From: JAHEGP01 sp963792875
Lineage (GTDB): Bacteria > Pseudomonadota > Gammaproteobacteria > Pseudomonadales > JAHEGP01
DNA length: 64,000 nt
Assembly: GCA_963792875.1 (NCBI GenBank)
Contig: CAWBXV010000002.1
Location: forward strand, 434,001-498,000
Reading direction: 5' to 3'
Made by a program: the position numbers and the translations under genes. Shown here in pieces: positions 7,742-17,326 of this stretch. Under the pieces are notes generated by a model that saw only the letters and a list, made by a program, of their open reading frames with translations, was not told the origin of the DNA and did not search any database. The stretch's first letter is position 1. Each line of letters begins with the position of its first letter.

Positions 7742-8529
7742 TCCTGCACATCCCCCACGCCGCCACCGCGATACCGCCGGCCGTGCGCCGCGCCCTGCTG
7801 CTGGACGAGGCCGCGCTGGCCCGCGAGCTGCTGCGCATGACCGACCACTTCACCGACGCGCTGTTCAGTCCCGGCGCCGGCGCCGGAGACAGCGTGCTGC
7901 GCTTTCCCGTGAGCCGCCTGGCAGTGGACCCGGAGCGCTTCGAGGACGACGCCCGCGAGCCCATGGCGCGCCTCGGCATGGGGGTGATCTATACCCGCAC
8001 CAGCAGCGGCACGGCCCTGCGCCGGCCGCCCACGGATGCGCAGCGCCGCGCCCTGCTGGCGGCCTGGTACCACCCGCACCACCGGGCGCTGCTGGCGGCG
8101 GTGCAGCGCGAGCTGGCCGCCGGCGGGCGCTGCCTGGTGGTCGACTGCCACAGCTTCCCGGCCCGGGCGCTGCCCTACGAGGACGCCGCGCTGGCGCGGC
8201 CGGACTTCTGCGTCGGCACCGACGCGTACCACACGCCGGCGGCGCTGCGCGACGCGCTGCTGCGGACGTTCCGCCGCCGGGGCTGCACCACCGCGGTCGA
8301 CCAGCCCTTCAGCGGCGCGCTGGTGCCGCTGCCCTGCTACCGCCGGGACCGACGCGTGGCCGCGGTGATGATCGAGGTCAAGCGCTCGCTGTACATGGAT
8401 GAAGCGACGGGCGAGCGGCACGGCGGCTTCGACCGGGTCAGCGCACTGCTGGGCGAGGCGCTGGCCGCCCTGCGGGCGCAGGCGACCGGGTCAGCCGCCG
8501 CGCGGCGCGCTGACCGACCGCCGGTCTGA
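7738..8529 (+). CDS. N-formylglutamate amidohydrolase-family protein
   Basis: This 263-residue protein begins MILHIPHAATAIP, the usual start of the FGase family, and carries VVDCHSFPA, the metal-ligand region of these zinc amidohydrolases, and a later VMIEVKRSLYMDE with the conserved Glu/Lys. HutG-type enzymes release formate from N-formylglutamate in histidine catabolism, but no other hut gene is nearby, so the physiological substrate is unknown. The start overlaps the upstream 26-codon ORF (ATGA), and the transcript probably begins at about 7506. The last 15 residues are Ala/Arg-rich and not part of the conserved domain. Confidence 0.88.
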   Translation: MILHIPHAATAIPPAVRRALLLDEAALARELLRMTDHFTDALFSPGAGAGDSVLRFPVSRLAVDPERFEDDAREPMARLGMGVIYTRTSSGTALRRPPTDAQRRALLAAWYHPHHRALLAAVQRELAAGGRCLVVDCHSFPARALPYEDAALARPDFCVGTDAYHTPAALRDALLRTFRRRGCTTAVDQPFSGALVPLPCYRRDRRVAAVMIEVKRSLYMDEATGERHGGFDRVSALLGEALAALRAQATGSAAARRADRPPV

Positions 8530-8600
8530 CCGCACCGGCGGCGTTCACAGTGACGATGGCCGGACCGGCGCCGCGGCGCCGCGATGCGGCCGCCAACCAC

Positions 8601-8621
8601 GGCGGGGCAGAACGCCCCGCC
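8601..8621 (+). promoter_or_regulatory. GC-rich hairpin ahead of the small acidic gene
   Basis: A perfect 8-bp stem GGCGGGGC / GCCCCGCC with loop AGAAC ends 21 nt before the ATG at 8643. It is not followed by a T-run, so it is not a classical terminator. It could limit read-through or mark the 5' end of the message for the two small genes that follow. Confidence 0.35.
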
Positions 8622-8642
8622 CCACGCAAGCGAGGAGCGACC

Positions 8643-8930
8643 ATGAGCAACGACACCTTCATCTTTCACGGCAGCCTGACGGACGGGCCGGAATTCGATC
8701 TGCTGCAGTTTGCCGGCCTGGATCTGACCGACGAGGAGCATGACCGGCTGTGGGGCAGGACCAACCCGCGGGACTTCCTGCTGCAGGCCCTGGACATCGA
8801 TGAGATCGTGCTGGACGATTTCGAGGGCGGGCCGGGTCAGTCGGACGTCTTCTACGAGTACCGCTACGCGTCGGAGGAGGACTTTGTCCGGGACCTGCGC
8901 AAGGCCCTGTTCAGATACCTCGGGGAGTAG
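8643..8930 (+). CDS. Small acidic hypothetical protein
   Basis: This 95-residue protein is strongly acidic (many Asp/Glu, e.g. DLTDEEHDRLWG and DIDEIVLDDFEGG) with no signal peptide or membrane segment. I do not recognise its family. ATG 8643 is preceded by GAGGAG at good spacing, so the gene is well supported. It is followed 5 nt later by the DUF3293 gene, with which it should form an operon. Confidence 0.78.
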   Translation: MSNDTFIFHGSLTDGPEFDLLQFAGLDLTDEEHDRLWGRTNPRDFLLQALDIDEIVLDDFEGGPGQSDVFYEYRYASEEDFVRDLRKALFRYLGE

Positions 8931-8935
8931 CCGCC

Positions 8936-9445
8936 ATGCTGACCGAGCTCGATCTGGAAATCCTCGGCATGGAGATGCAGATGGGCATGAGAGTCCAGGC
9001 CATGGGGCGCGACCCCAATGAGCTGGTGCGGAGCATGCGCGCGCTGCCGCCGGCGCTCATCAGCGCGTACTGGACGACCGACTACGCGACCCGGATCGAT
9101 GGCGTCGAGGTGGTGGTGCGGGTGCCGGAGCCGACGCCCGAGCCGCTCGCGGCCGACAGCTGGGCGATCATCACCGCCTGCAATCCCCGCTCGGTGCCGC
9201 TCCCCGAGCGGGACAACCGGCGGCGCCGGGCGCTGCTGGCCGAGCTGGTGGCGCTGCACGACTACCGGGCGCTGCCGGCCGCGGGCCAGAGCGCCGACGG
9301 CAGCTGGTCAGAGCCCGGCCTGCTGGTGCTGGGCATCCCCTACGCGCTGGCCAGGGCCTTCGGCTCCTGCTTCGGGCAGCATGCGGTGGTGTTCGCTGAG
9401 GCCGGCGGCCCGGTGGAGCTGGTGTTCTGCGACGGCGGCCCCTGA
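8936..9445 (+). CDS. DUF3293 domain protein
   Basis: This 169-residue cytoplasmic protein contains the DUF3293 pattern: an ISAYWTTDYA opening, DSWAIITACNPRS in the middle, an ERDNRRRRALLAEL helix, and a C-terminal GLLVLGI..ALARAFGSCFGQHAVV block. The family has no known function; it often sits as a single gene in gammaproteobacteria. The start ATG lies 5 nt after the stop of the preceding acidic protein, suggesting translational coupling. Confidence 0.85.
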   Translation: MLTELDLEILGMEMQMGMRVQAMGRDPNELVRSMRALPPALISAYWTTDYATRIDGVEVVVRVPEPTPEPLAADSWAIITACNPRSVPLPERDNRRRRALLAELVALHDYRALPAAGQSADGSWSEPGLLVLGIPYALARAFGSCFGQHAVVFAEAGGPVELVFCDGGP

Positions 9446-9577
9446 GCGCTCCCGGCGCGCGGCAACGCCCCGTGCGGCCGCTGGCCCAGGCGGCCGCGCG
9501 GGGCCGCCCCGGCGCTGCTGGTTTTCGACCGCCGATAGCGCTACCCTTGGCGCCTCTATCCGTGGCAAGGAGGTCCC

Positions 9578-10312
9578 GTGGCGCTCACCCTCTACCAGTT
9601 CCCGATTTCACACTACTGCGAAAAAGTGCGCTTCGCGCTGGACTACAAGGGCCTCGACTATCGCGTGGTCAATCTGCTGCCGGGCCTGCACGGCAGGACG
9701 ACGCTGCGGCTGGCCCGGCGCAGCAGCGTGCCGGTGCTCACGACGGACCAGGGCAAACCGGTGCAGGGTTCCGCGGCGATCATCACCTACCTCGACGAGG
9801 TGGCGCCGCAGCGCCCGCTGACGCCCCTGAATCCAGCGCAACGCCAGCAGGCGCTGGAGTGGGAGCGCTGGCTCGACAACGGCCTGGGCGTCGACGTCCG
9901 CCGCTACTGCTACCACCACCTGCTGCCCGACCGCCGCCTCACCAGCCACATCCTGAGTGTCGGCGGCCCGTGGTACGGCCCGCTGTATCTAAGGCTGGGC
10001 TACGGCCGGCTCTCCCGGACGATGCGCAAACTGATGGATATCAATGAGCAGAGCGCCGCGCAGTCGCTGGCGCGCATCGAAGCCGCCGTCGAACGCCTCC
10101 AGCAGCACTACGCGCAGGCCGATTACCTGGTCGAGAACCGCTTCAGCCGCGCCGACCTCGCCGCCGCCGCGCTGCTGGCGCCGCTGTTCCAGCCCGCGGC
10201 CTACGGCCTGCCCTGGCCCGAGCAGCTGCCCGCCCCGCTGCAGGCGACGACAGCGGCGCTCGGCCCCCGCCTGGATTGGGCGCGGCGGCTCTACCGCGAG
10301 TGCCGCCAGTGA
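9578..10312 (+). CDS. Glutathione S-transferase family protein
   Basis: This 244-residue protein has an N-terminal thioredoxin-like GST domain (TLYQFPISHYCEKVRFALDY, with the Ser/Cys region near residues 10-13 and the cis-Pro/QGSAAI glutathione site near residue 65) and an all-helical C-terminal domain with the N-capping motif FSRADLAAAALL. The substrate is unknown. The GTG start at 9578 is preceded by AAGGAGGT, an excellent ribosome binding site. It converges with the RND permease gene. Confidence 0.9.
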   Translation: MALTLYQFPISHYCEKVRFALDYKGLDYRVVNLLPGLHGRTTLRLARRSSVPVLTTDQGKPVQGSAAIITYLDEVAPQRPLTPLNPAQRQQALEWERWLDNGLGVDVRRYCYHHLLPDRRLTSHILSVGGPWYGPLYLRLGYGRLSRTMRKLMDINEQSAAQSLARIEAAVERLQQHYAQADYLVENRFSRADLAAAALLAPLFQPAAYGLPWPEQLPAPLQATTAALGPRLDWARRLYRECRQ

Positions 10313-10425
10313 GCGACCGCAGGGGTGGAGCGAGGCACTCGCCCGGTTGATGGCGGCCGGCCGGCGCGCTGTGCCGCGCCGTTCCCGCTGTGTATCGTGC
10401 GGCTCGCGGTCGAACGGCCGGCCGG

Positions 10426-13400
10426 CTACTCGCCCGGCGGCTGACTCGCGACTGCGGCCGGCGACCCCACCGGCCCGCCCTTGACCTTTTCACGCAGGCG
10501 CTGGACCACCGCATAGAACATGGGCACGAACAGGGGCACCAGGATGGAGGCGGCCACCATGCCGCTGAACACCGCGGTGCCCAGGGAGCGCCGGCTGGCG
10601 GCGCCGGCGCCGGTCGCGATGACCAGCGGGATGACGCCCAGCACGAAGGACAACGCGGTCATGAGCACCGCGCGCAGCCGCAGGCGGGCCGCCTTGACCG
10701 CGGCCTCGGCGATGCTCAGCCCCGCCTGCTCCCGCTGCTCCTTGGCGAACTCCACGATGAGGATGGCGTTCTTGGTCGCCAGCCCCATCAGCAGCACGAT
10801 ACCCACCTGCATATAGACGTCGTTGTTGAGGCCGGCCCAGCTCTGCCCCAGCACCGCACCCAGGATAGCCAGCGGCACCGACATCAGCACCGGGATGGGG
10901 ATGGACCAGCTCTCGTACTGTGCCACCAGGAACAGGAACACGAATATCAGGGCCATGCCGAAGATCATGCCGCCCTGGCCGCTGGCGATGATCTCCTGAT
11001 AGGCCTGCCCCGTCCACTCGTAGGTATAGCCCGGCGGCAGGGTGGTGTCGGCCAGGTTCTGCATGGCGGCAATGGCGTCGCCGGAGCTGTAGCCCGGCGC
11101 CGCCGAGCCGTTGACGGTGATGGAGCGGTAGATGTTATAGCGGCTGACCTGGTCCGGGCCGAACAGCGGCTCGGTCCTCAACAGGGTGCGCAGGGGCACC
11201 ATGTCGCCGTCCTGGTTGCGCACCTGCAGGCTGTACATATCCGCGGCGTCCTGGCGGAACGGCGCGTCCGCCTGCACCAGCACCTGGTAGGTCTTGCCGA
11301 ACTTGTTGAAATCGTTGGCGTAGGCCTTGCCGGTGGTGCTGGCCAGGGTGTTGAAGATGGACGTCAGCGACACCCCCAGGCTGCTGGCCTTGTCGCGGTC
11401 GATGTCGAGATAGATCTGCGGCACCGAAGCCCTGAAGGTGCTGAACACCGAGTTCAGCTCCGGCGTCTGGTTGGCCGCCACCGCCAGTCCGCCGAGCACG
11501 GACGCCATGTTCTGGGGCGTATCCCCGGCGGTGGACTGCAGGATGAACTCGAAGCCGCCGGTATTGCCCAGGCCGGGGATGGGCGGCAAGCGGAAGGGAA
11601 ACACCGTGGCGAACGGCAGGGCATTGAGTTTGGGTCTCACCGCGTCGACGATCGCCTGTTCGTGGAGTTCGGCGCTGCGGCGCTGCGACCAATGATCGAG
11701 CACGACGATCGACAGGCTGCTGTTGGAGGCGATGCCCTGCTTGATGAGGCTGTAGCCGGGTACGGAGATGACGGCCTTGACGCCCTCCGCCTCACCGAGG
11801 ATATCGTTGATCTCGCGGATGGCGGCCTCCGTGCGCAGCAGCGACGCCCCCTCCGGCAGCTGGGTGTCCACCATGAAGGACTTCTGGTCCTCCATGGGCA
11901 CGAAGCCCGTGGGCATGCGCCCGAACAGGTAGACGGTCAGCGCCACCAGCCCGCCGAACAGCAGTATGAAGAACGCGCTGCGGCGCACCATGCCCGACAC
12001 CCAGCCGGTGTAGCCCGCGGTCAGGCGATCGAAACCCCGATTGAACAGGCCGAAAAAGCCGGTGGTCGCCATCTCGCCACTGCCCGGCTTGAGCAGGGTG
12101 GCGCACAGCGCGGGGCTGAGGGTGAGCGCGTTGACCGAGGAGATGACGACCGCGATGGAGATGGTGACCGAGAACTGGCGGAACAGCTCGCCGGTGAGGC
12201 CGGGCACGAAGGCCAGCGGCACGAACACCGCCAGCAGCACCAGGGTGGTGGCGACGACGGCGCCCGAGATCTCCCGCATGGCCTTGGCCGTGGCGTCCTT
12301 CGGCGAATAGCCGTCGGCCATGTGGCGCTGGGTGTTCTCCACCACGATGATGGCGTCATCGACCACGATGCCGATGGCCAGGATGAGCCCGAACAGGGTG
12401 ATCAGGTTGATCGAGTAGCCAAGGGCCAGCAGGCCCGCGAAGGTGCCGATCAGGGATACCGGGATGGCGATGGTCGGCACCAGCGTCGAGCGCCAGTCCT
12501 GGATGAACACGAACACCACCAGCACCACCAGGGCGATCGCGATCAGCAGGGTCTCTTTGACCTCATCGATGGAGGCGACCACGAACTCGGTGGAGTCGTA
12601 GGCGATGTCATAGACCAGGTCCTGCGGGAAGCGCTTTGCCAGCTTCTCCATCTCGGCGCGGACGCCGTTGGCGACTTCGAGGGCGTTGGCACCGGGCAGC
12701 TGGTAGACGGCCAGCACCACGCTGGGCTGGCCGTTGAACAGGCCGTAGGCGTCATAGGACTTGGAGCCGAGCTCGATGCGCGCGACGTCCCGGAGCCTGA
12801 CCCGGCCGCCGTCCTCGCCCGTCCGCACGACGATATCGCCAAATTCCTCAACGGTGGACAGGCGCCCCTTGCTGCGCAGGTTCCACTGGAACTGGGTGCC
12901 CGCCGCCGCCGGCGAGCCGCCGATCTGCCCCGCCGCCACCTGCACGTTCTGCTCCCGCAGCGCCGCCATCACGTCATCGGTCGTCAGTCCCAGGCTGGCC
13001 AGGCTCTCGGGGTTCAGCCACACCCGCATGGCGTAGTCCTGCACCCCCAGAATCGACGCATTGCCGACGCCGTCCACCCGCGCCAGCGAATCGGTGACGT
13101 TGATGTTGGCGTAGTTGTTCAGGAACAGGGTGTCGTAGGTCTGCTCGGGCGAGAACAGGTTCACCACCATCAGCATATTGGTGGACTGCTTGGTGGTGGT
13201 GACGCCCTGGCGCTTCACCTCCTCCGGCAGCTCCGCCATGGCCTGGCTGACCCGGTTCTGCACGTTGACCGTGTTGATATCGGGGTCGGAGCCGACCTTG
13301 AAGCTGACCGTCAGCGTGTAGCTGCCGTCGTTGGCGCTGTTGGAGGACATGTAGAGCATGTCCTCCACGCCATTGATCTTGGATTCCAGCGGGCCGGCCA

Positions 13401-13584
13401 CCGTGTCCGATATGGTCTCGGCATCCGCGCCGGGGTAGGCGGCACTCACCTTGACCTGCGGCGGTGCCAGCTCGGGGTAGAGCGAGATGGGCAGTGCGCC
13501 CATCGCCACGAGGCCGGCGATCGTGATGACGATGGAGATGACGAAGGCAAACTTGGGCCGGTCGATAAAGAACGCGCTCAACAT
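10426..13584 (-). CDS. RND efflux transporter permease (AcrB/MexB/HAE1 type)
   Basis: This 1052-residue inner-membrane protein matches the HAE1 family in length and layout: TM1 at the N-terminus (MLSAFFIDRPKFAFVISIVI), two large periplasmic loops, and twelve membrane helices. The proton-relay pair is present in TM4 (AIGIVVDDAIIVVEN) and the adjacent permease motif SAVNAL-like region is conserved. It would export hydrophobic compounds, drugs, bile-type detergents or solvents using the proton gradient. Its start is 3 nt from the adaptor stop, so the two are cotranscribed from the adaptor promoter. No TolC/OprM-type channel gene is in the window, so an outer-membrane partner must be encoded elsewhere. 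Confidence 0.96.
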   Translation of the reverse strand: MLSAFFIDRPKFAFVISIVITIAGLVAMGALPISLYPELAPPQVKVSAAYPGADAETISDTVAGPLESKINGVEDMLYMSSNSANDGSYTLTVSFKVGSDPDINTVNVQNRVSQAMAELPEEVKRQGVTTTKQSTNMLMVVNLFSPEQTYDTLFLNNYANINVTDSLARVDGVGNASILGVQDYAMRVWLNPESLASLGLTTDDVMAALREQNVQVAAGQIGGSPAAAGTQFQWNLRSKGRLSTVEEFGDIVVRTGEDGGRVRLRDVARIELGSKSYDAYGLFNGQPSVVLAVYQLPGANALEVANGVRAEMEKLAKRFPQDLVYDIAYDSTEFVVASIDEVKETLLIAIALVVLVVFVFIQDWRSTLVPTIAIPVSLIGTFAGLLALGYSINLITLFGLILAIGIVVDDAIIVVENTQRHMADGYSPKDATAKAMREISGAVVATTLVLLAVFVPLAFVPGLTGELFRQFSVTISIAVVISSVNALTLSPALCATLLKPGSGEMATTGFFGLFNRGFDRLTAGYTGWVSGMVRRSAFFILLFGGLVALTVYLFGRMPTGFVPMEDQKSFMVDTQLPEGASLLRTEAAIREINDILGEAEGVKAVISVPGYSLIKQGIASNSSLSIVVLDHWSQRRSAELHEQAIVDAVRPKLNALPFATVFPFRLPPIPGLGNTGGFEFILQSTAGDTPQNMASVLGGLAVAANQTPELNSVFSTFRASVPQIYLDIDRDKASSLGVSLTSIFNTLASTTGKAYANDFNKFGKTYQVLVQADAPFRQDAADMYSLQVRNQDGDMVPLRTLLRTEPLFGPDQVSRYNIYRSITVNGSAAPGYSSGDAIAAMQNLADTTLPPGYTYEWTGQAYQEIIASGQGGMIFGMALIFVFLFLVAQYESWSIPIPVLMSVPLAILGAVLGQSWAGLNNDVYMQVGIVLLMGLATKNAILIVEFAKEQREQAGLSIAEAAVKAARLRLRAVLMTALSFVLGVIPLVIATGAGAASRRSLGTAVFSGMVAASILVPLFVPMFYAVVQRLREKVKGGPVGSPAAVASQPPGE

Positions 13585-13587
13585 GGT

Positions 13588-14844
13588 CTAGTGCTCCCCG
13601 GCGTCGTCACCTGCGCTCGACGGTGGCGCCGCTGGCCGGTCCCGGTCGCCCGCTTTATCGCCCTGCCGCGACGGTGTCGGGGCGATCTTCGCAGCCACCA
13701 CCAAGCCCGGCCGCACCTTCTGGATACCCTCCACGATGACCTGCTCGTCGGGCTCGAGCCCGGACTTGACCACCAGCTCCCCCGCATAGGCCTGGCCCCG
13801 CGTGATGCGCCGCAGCTCAACCCTGCTGTCCGGCGCCACCACCATCACGAACGCCCCCGCCTGGTCTTCCTGCACCGCGGCCTGGGGGATTACCAGCTTG
13901 TTGGTGGTCTCCGCACGGGCCAGCGAGGTGCTCACGTACAGGCCCGGCACCAGCAGCTTGCCGGGGTTGTCGAAGCGGGCCCGCATCACAATGGTGCCGG
14001 TCCTGCGGTCCACCACGTTATCGATGAAATCCACCCGTCCGATGTGCTCGTACAGGCTGCCGTCGGGAAGCCTCAGCCTGACCTCGATCTTGTCCAGATC
14101 GATCTTGGCACCCCCGATCTGATGGTTGCGCTTGGCCGCGATGATGTCTCCTTCGCTGACGCTGAAACTGGCGTAGATGGGGTCGAGCTCCACCAGCCGG
14201 GCCAGCTCCCCGGTCTGCGGGTTGACGAGGCCACCGACGCTGGTTGAGGCGCGGCCGATGCGGCCGGAGATGGGCGCCTTGATGATGGTGTGAGAGAGAT
14301 CGACCTGCGCCTTCTGGAGCTGCGCTTTGGCCGTCTTGAGATTGGCTGAGGCCTGCAGCAGGTCGCTCTCCGCCTCATCGAGCTTCTGCTGGCTGACCGA
14401 CTGCCGCTTGATCAGCTGCCGGTAGCGCTTGACGTCCCGCTCCGCCCGCGTGACCGCCGCCGCCATCTGGGCCACCGAACCCTCGGCCGCCGCCACACTC
14501 GCCTGATAGAGCGCAGGGTCGATGACGAACAGCTCGGCGCCCTGCTCCACGTCCTCGCCCTCCGTGAACTTGCGCTCCTGCAGGTAGCCCTCCACCTGGG
14601 CACGCAGCGAGACGTCGTTGACCGCCGTGGTCTGGCCGACGTATACCACGGTCTCGGCCAGCTGCCGCCGCGCCACCTTCGCGACCAGCACCCCGGGGGG
14701 CAGCGCCTCGACCGTCGGCTTGGGACCGACGTCGCAGGCGGCCAGCAGCAGCACCGGCAACGCCGTGATCAGCGCTCGGCAGCCCAGGAGTCGAGGGGTA
14801 CGGTGCATTGCTGCGGCGGCTCGGTTCGATGCTAGGTATGGCAT
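13588..14844 (-). CDS. RND efflux periplasmic adaptor lipoprotein
   Basis: This 418-residue membrane-fusion protein has a lipoprotein signal (LPVLLLAAC, modified Cys near residue 38), a biotinyl-lipoyl half-motif (LRAQVEGYLQERKFTEG), a long coiled-coil hairpin (AEGSVAQMAAAVTRAERDVK...), the second lipoyl half (IIKAPISGRIG), and beta-barrel and membrane-proximal domains. It bridges the permease to an outer-membrane channel. GAGGAG precedes ATG 14844 at good spacing, although an internal ATG 36 nt later would give a shorter signal peptide. The extreme C-terminus is Pro/Asp-rich and probably unstructured. Confidence 0.94.
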   Translation of the reverse strand: MPYLASNRAAAAMHRTPRLLGCRALITALPVLLLAACDVGPKPTVEALPPGVLVAKVARRQLAETVVYVGQTTAVNDVSLRAQVEGYLQERKFTEGEDVEQGAELFVIDPALYQASVAAAEGSVAQMAAAVTRAERDVKRYRQLIKRQSVSQQKLDEAESDLLQASANLKTAKAQLQKAQVDLSHTIIKAPISGRIGRASTSVGGLVNPQTGELARLVELDPIYASFSVSEGDIIAAKRNHQIGGAKIDLDKIEVRLRLPDGSLYEHIGRVDFIDNVVDRRTGTIVMRARFDNPGKLLVPGLYVSTSLARAETTNKLVIPQAAVQEDQAGAFVMVVAPDSRVELRRITRGQAYAGELVVKSGLEPDEQVIVEGIQKVRPGLVVAAKIAPTPSRQGDKAGDRDRPAAPPSSAGDDAGEH

Positions 14845-15212
14845 GGATTCTCCTCGGCCTGATGCCGGACAGTGCGGCCGGCGGCAAATTCTTGCATATA
14901 GAGCATGGTAGCGATCCCGGCGCTGTCCAGCCCGCGGCCTCTACCGTCGAGCCGGCAGCTTGACCACACTGCAGAAGATAACAGCAAACGGGGGACTTTG
15001 TCGCATGGATAACCCGCCGGCAGCGGACGTGCTCGCCGGCCGCGGTGACGGCTTCCTGGGCGCGCAGTTTGAAGGGGGGCACGGCGGCCGAGCGGCCGGC
15101 GGTGGCGACGGGTCGGCAGTGCGGTCGCGCCGGGGGCGCCCGTCCTCGCGACGGGGTGTGCCGCGCCGCTTGACCAGCCGCCGCCCCGGTCACTCCCGGC
15201 CCGCCGCCAGCG
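14845..15212. other. Intergenic region, no gene seen
   Basis: These 368 bases lie between the RND adaptor start and the stop of the lipoprotein hydrolase, both minus strand. The part nearest the adaptor (about 14880-15000) is less GC-rich and should hold the RND promoter, but I cannot place -35/-10 boxes or an operator with confidence. The rest is GC-rich without a credible reading frame or repeat. Confidence 0.5.
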
Positions 15213-16544
15213 TCATCGCCGGAGCTGCTCGGACGACAGCTTGCCGATGCCCTTGAGCCGCTGCGGGTAATCGTCCGGCATCCACCACGACAGCGACATG
15301 TCACCCTGATCCAGGCCGCGCTCGGCGGGGTCGAGGTCGGTGCGGATAGCCAGCACCACATCGCTGCTGGCCCATGGGTGATTGAACCAGTAGCGGTGCC
15401 CGGTGATGTCAAAGCCCCGGTCCTGCCGCCCCCGCGACAGGTTGATGTACTCCAGGCGATGCGCCCGCAATACCCTTGCCATCTGCTCATCCGACAGCTG
15501 CACGCTGGACTGGCCGATGCGCGTGGCACCGCCCATAAACAGCCGCGCACTCTGCAGCGCCTCGTCCTTCGAGGAGCCGGTCACGACGATGCGCTGAGCC
15601 AGGTCGTTGATGGCCGGAAGGGCCTCGATGAACTCATCGCCGGGCACGTCGGCGGCCGCAAAATAGACCACGCCCAGGCGGTACCGCTCACTGAGCTGCT
15701 CGGCCGTTTCATCAGGATGCAGTGCCCGCAGCTGGGCCAGCGCCGAGGTGACCAGGCGCCCGCCGGCGCTCCAGGTCAGGATGTGAATGCGCCGCGCGTC
15801 GGTTTTTTCGGCGAGCAGCGTGATAAAGGAATTGAGCGCCGCCGCCGACCGGTAGGCGCGCTGTTTGTCGTCGCCCAGCGCATAGGCAAAGACGTTCTGC
15901 CTGGTCGGCCAGGAGAAGGCGACAGAGGTCATGTCGCGGCCCATGAAGTGGTCCAGCTGCGCCGCGAACACCGAGGCATTATAAAAATTCACCTTGGCCC
16001 CGTGCACATAGATCAGAATATCCTGGTCACGCGAACTCTCTATCGATGCGTTGATGTCGGCCAGCAACCAGTTGGTGGCGCCGTGCTTGTCGGGTATCGC
16101 ACCGCCGGCGTCAAACCGGTAGCTGCCGACCTCCATAATGCCCGCAATCGACAGCGGTACGACGTCGTCCCGCTGCGTGGTACGCGATACCCTGCTCAAG
16201 TCCTCCCAGGTCATGTTGGCGGTGCCGAAACCGATGAGGCACATGCCGATGGAGACCTCATCGCTCTCCGCATTCGAGTAGTCTATTTTCTGCAGGTTGT
16301 CTTCGCGCGTTCGGGTCGTCACAAAATACACCCGGCGCAGATTCCAGTGCTCCTCAGGGGGAATATCGTCCAGCGGCCCGTGACCACTGACCTCGTAAAG
16401 GATCGGGGTCGGCATCAACGGTTCCACGTGAACCGCGCATCCTGGCAGGACGGCGATGCCGGTGACTGCCAGACAGGCAAGCAGCACGGTCGCGAAGTGG
16501 CCGGCGGCGTTTACCGGGGAGCGCTTGTCGTTCACGTCGATCAT
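15213..16544 (-). CDS. Alpha/beta-hydrolase (DUF900-like) lipoprotein
   Basis: This 443-residue protein starts with a lipoprotein signal (GIAVLPGC) and contains a DUF900-type alpha/beta-hydrolase domain: RRVYFVTTRTRED, ILIYVHGAKVNFYNA (oxyanion His-Gly), VAFSWPTRQ, and the nucleophile elbow ILTWSAGGRLV in place of GxSxG. The elbow reads W-S-A-G-G, still with Ser flanked by small residues. Family members are poorly characterised predicted serine hydrolases or lipases of the envelope. ATG 16544 is chosen because it places the signal peptide correctly; the open frame upstream is antisense-like to YqcC. Confidence 0.82.
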   Translation of the reverse strand: MIDVNDKRSPVNAAGHFATVLLACLAVTGIAVLPGCAVHVEPLMPTPILYEVSGHGPLDDIPPEEHWNLRRVYFVTTRTREDNLQKIDYSNAESDEVSIGMCLIGFGTANMTWEDLSRVSRTTQRDDVVPLSIAGIMEVGSYRFDAGGAIPDKHGATNWLLADINASIESSRDQDILIYVHGAKVNFYNASVFAAQLDHFMGRDMTSVAFSWPTRQNVFAYALGDDKQRAYRSAAALNSFITLLAEKTDARRIHILTWSAGGRLVTSALAQLRALHPDETAEQLSERYRLGVVYFAAADVPGDEFIEALPAINDLAQRIVVTGSSKDEALQSARLFMGGATRIGQSSVQLSDEQMARVLRAHRLEYINLSRGRQDRGFDITGHRYWFNHPWASSDVVLAIRTDLDPAERGLDQGDMSLSWWMPDDYPQRLKGIGKLSSEQLRR

Positions 16545-16681
16545 ATTCTCGAGAGTGTTCCAGGTAGGAGCAGCATAGAACCCGCAATCCGTGAAGACGA
16601 CCGCTGCTGAACGGCATCGCGCCGGGTCCGGGCGCGAGCCTGCCGCCGCGACCCCGGGCTCCGCCCGCTCGCGCCCACCAC

Positions 16682-17002
16682 TCAGCCCTGCTCCGAGAGC
16701 AGCCCGTCCATGCGCCGCAGCGCTTCGATCAACTCTGCGACGGCCAGACCGGAGCCGCGATAGAACTCCTCCGCCAGCGGGGCGATACCGCAGCGCCCGG
16801 GCAGGGCCTGCTCCGCCTCCAGCATGCGGTAGAGCGTGGGCAGGAAGACGAACTGCAGCCACTGCGACAGGCTGAGCGTGTCGAGGCAGAACGGCTGGGT
16901 CGAGGCCAGCGCCGCCGCGGAGGGAGGGTTCTGCTCCCACAGGCCGAGCTGGCGCAGCTGGGCTTCAATGTCGATCAGAGCTTCGGCGATCAGTTCGCGC
17001 AT
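16682..17002 (-). CDS. yqcC: YqcC family protein
   Basis: This 106-residue all-helical protein matches YqcC (DUF446): the central STQPFCLDTLSLSQWLQFVFLPTLYRMLE block and the LPG..GIAPLAEEF segment align with E. coli YqcC. In many gammaproteobacteria yqcC sits beside truC; no pseudouridine synthase is visible here. The function is unknown. Confidence 0.9.
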   Translation of the reverse strand: MRELIAEALIDIEAQLRQLGLWEQNPPSAAALASTQPFCLDTLSLSQWLQFVFLPTLYRMLEAEQALPGRCGIAPLAEEFYRGSGLAVAELIEALRRMDGLLSEQG

Positions 17003-17326
17003 ATGCCGCTTTGGCCTCCACGGACCCGCAGTGGTCGCTGGCGCCTGCCTGGCAGCGGGCCCGTCATCGCGCCGGCGATCATCAACGCCACCGGCAACTG
17101 CCCGCGGGCAGGCCGAGCGCTGACCCCGCTGGTTTACAGTTCTGCCACCAGGTTTGCCAGTTGCGCCCGGTCTACTTGATAGAAAATTTCATTGGCACGA
17201 ATGGCTTGGGCGCATCCCCGAATCGTGGGCACATGAGCGCCGATATTTCTAAGGATGGGCTTTAAATAGGCTGCCCAAGGCGCTACATTCCCGGCCATTT
17301 TTGTTCGCGCAAAGACAGTCAATAAC
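17003..17326. other. Intergenic region before the transposase remnant
   Basis: These 324 bases have lower GC than their surroundings. A minus-strand open frame of about 54 codons (17134-17298) reads like ordinary protein sequence (PTIRGCAQAIRANEIFYQVD) but has no ribosome binding site and no recognised family, so it may be the tail of a gene destroyed by the insertion. No clear terminal inverted repeat of the insertion sequence was found. Confidence 0.35.

Noticed and set aside
10390..14247. Plus-strand open frame of 1285 codons
   Set aside because: It is antisense to the well-supported RND permease and adaptor genes; its His/Gln/Arg-rich composition is typical of a GC-driven shadow.
17134..17298. 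Small minus-strand gene
   Set aside because: The residues look protein-like but there is no ribosome binding site or recognised family, and it may be the remnant of a disrupted gene; not enough to call a CDS.
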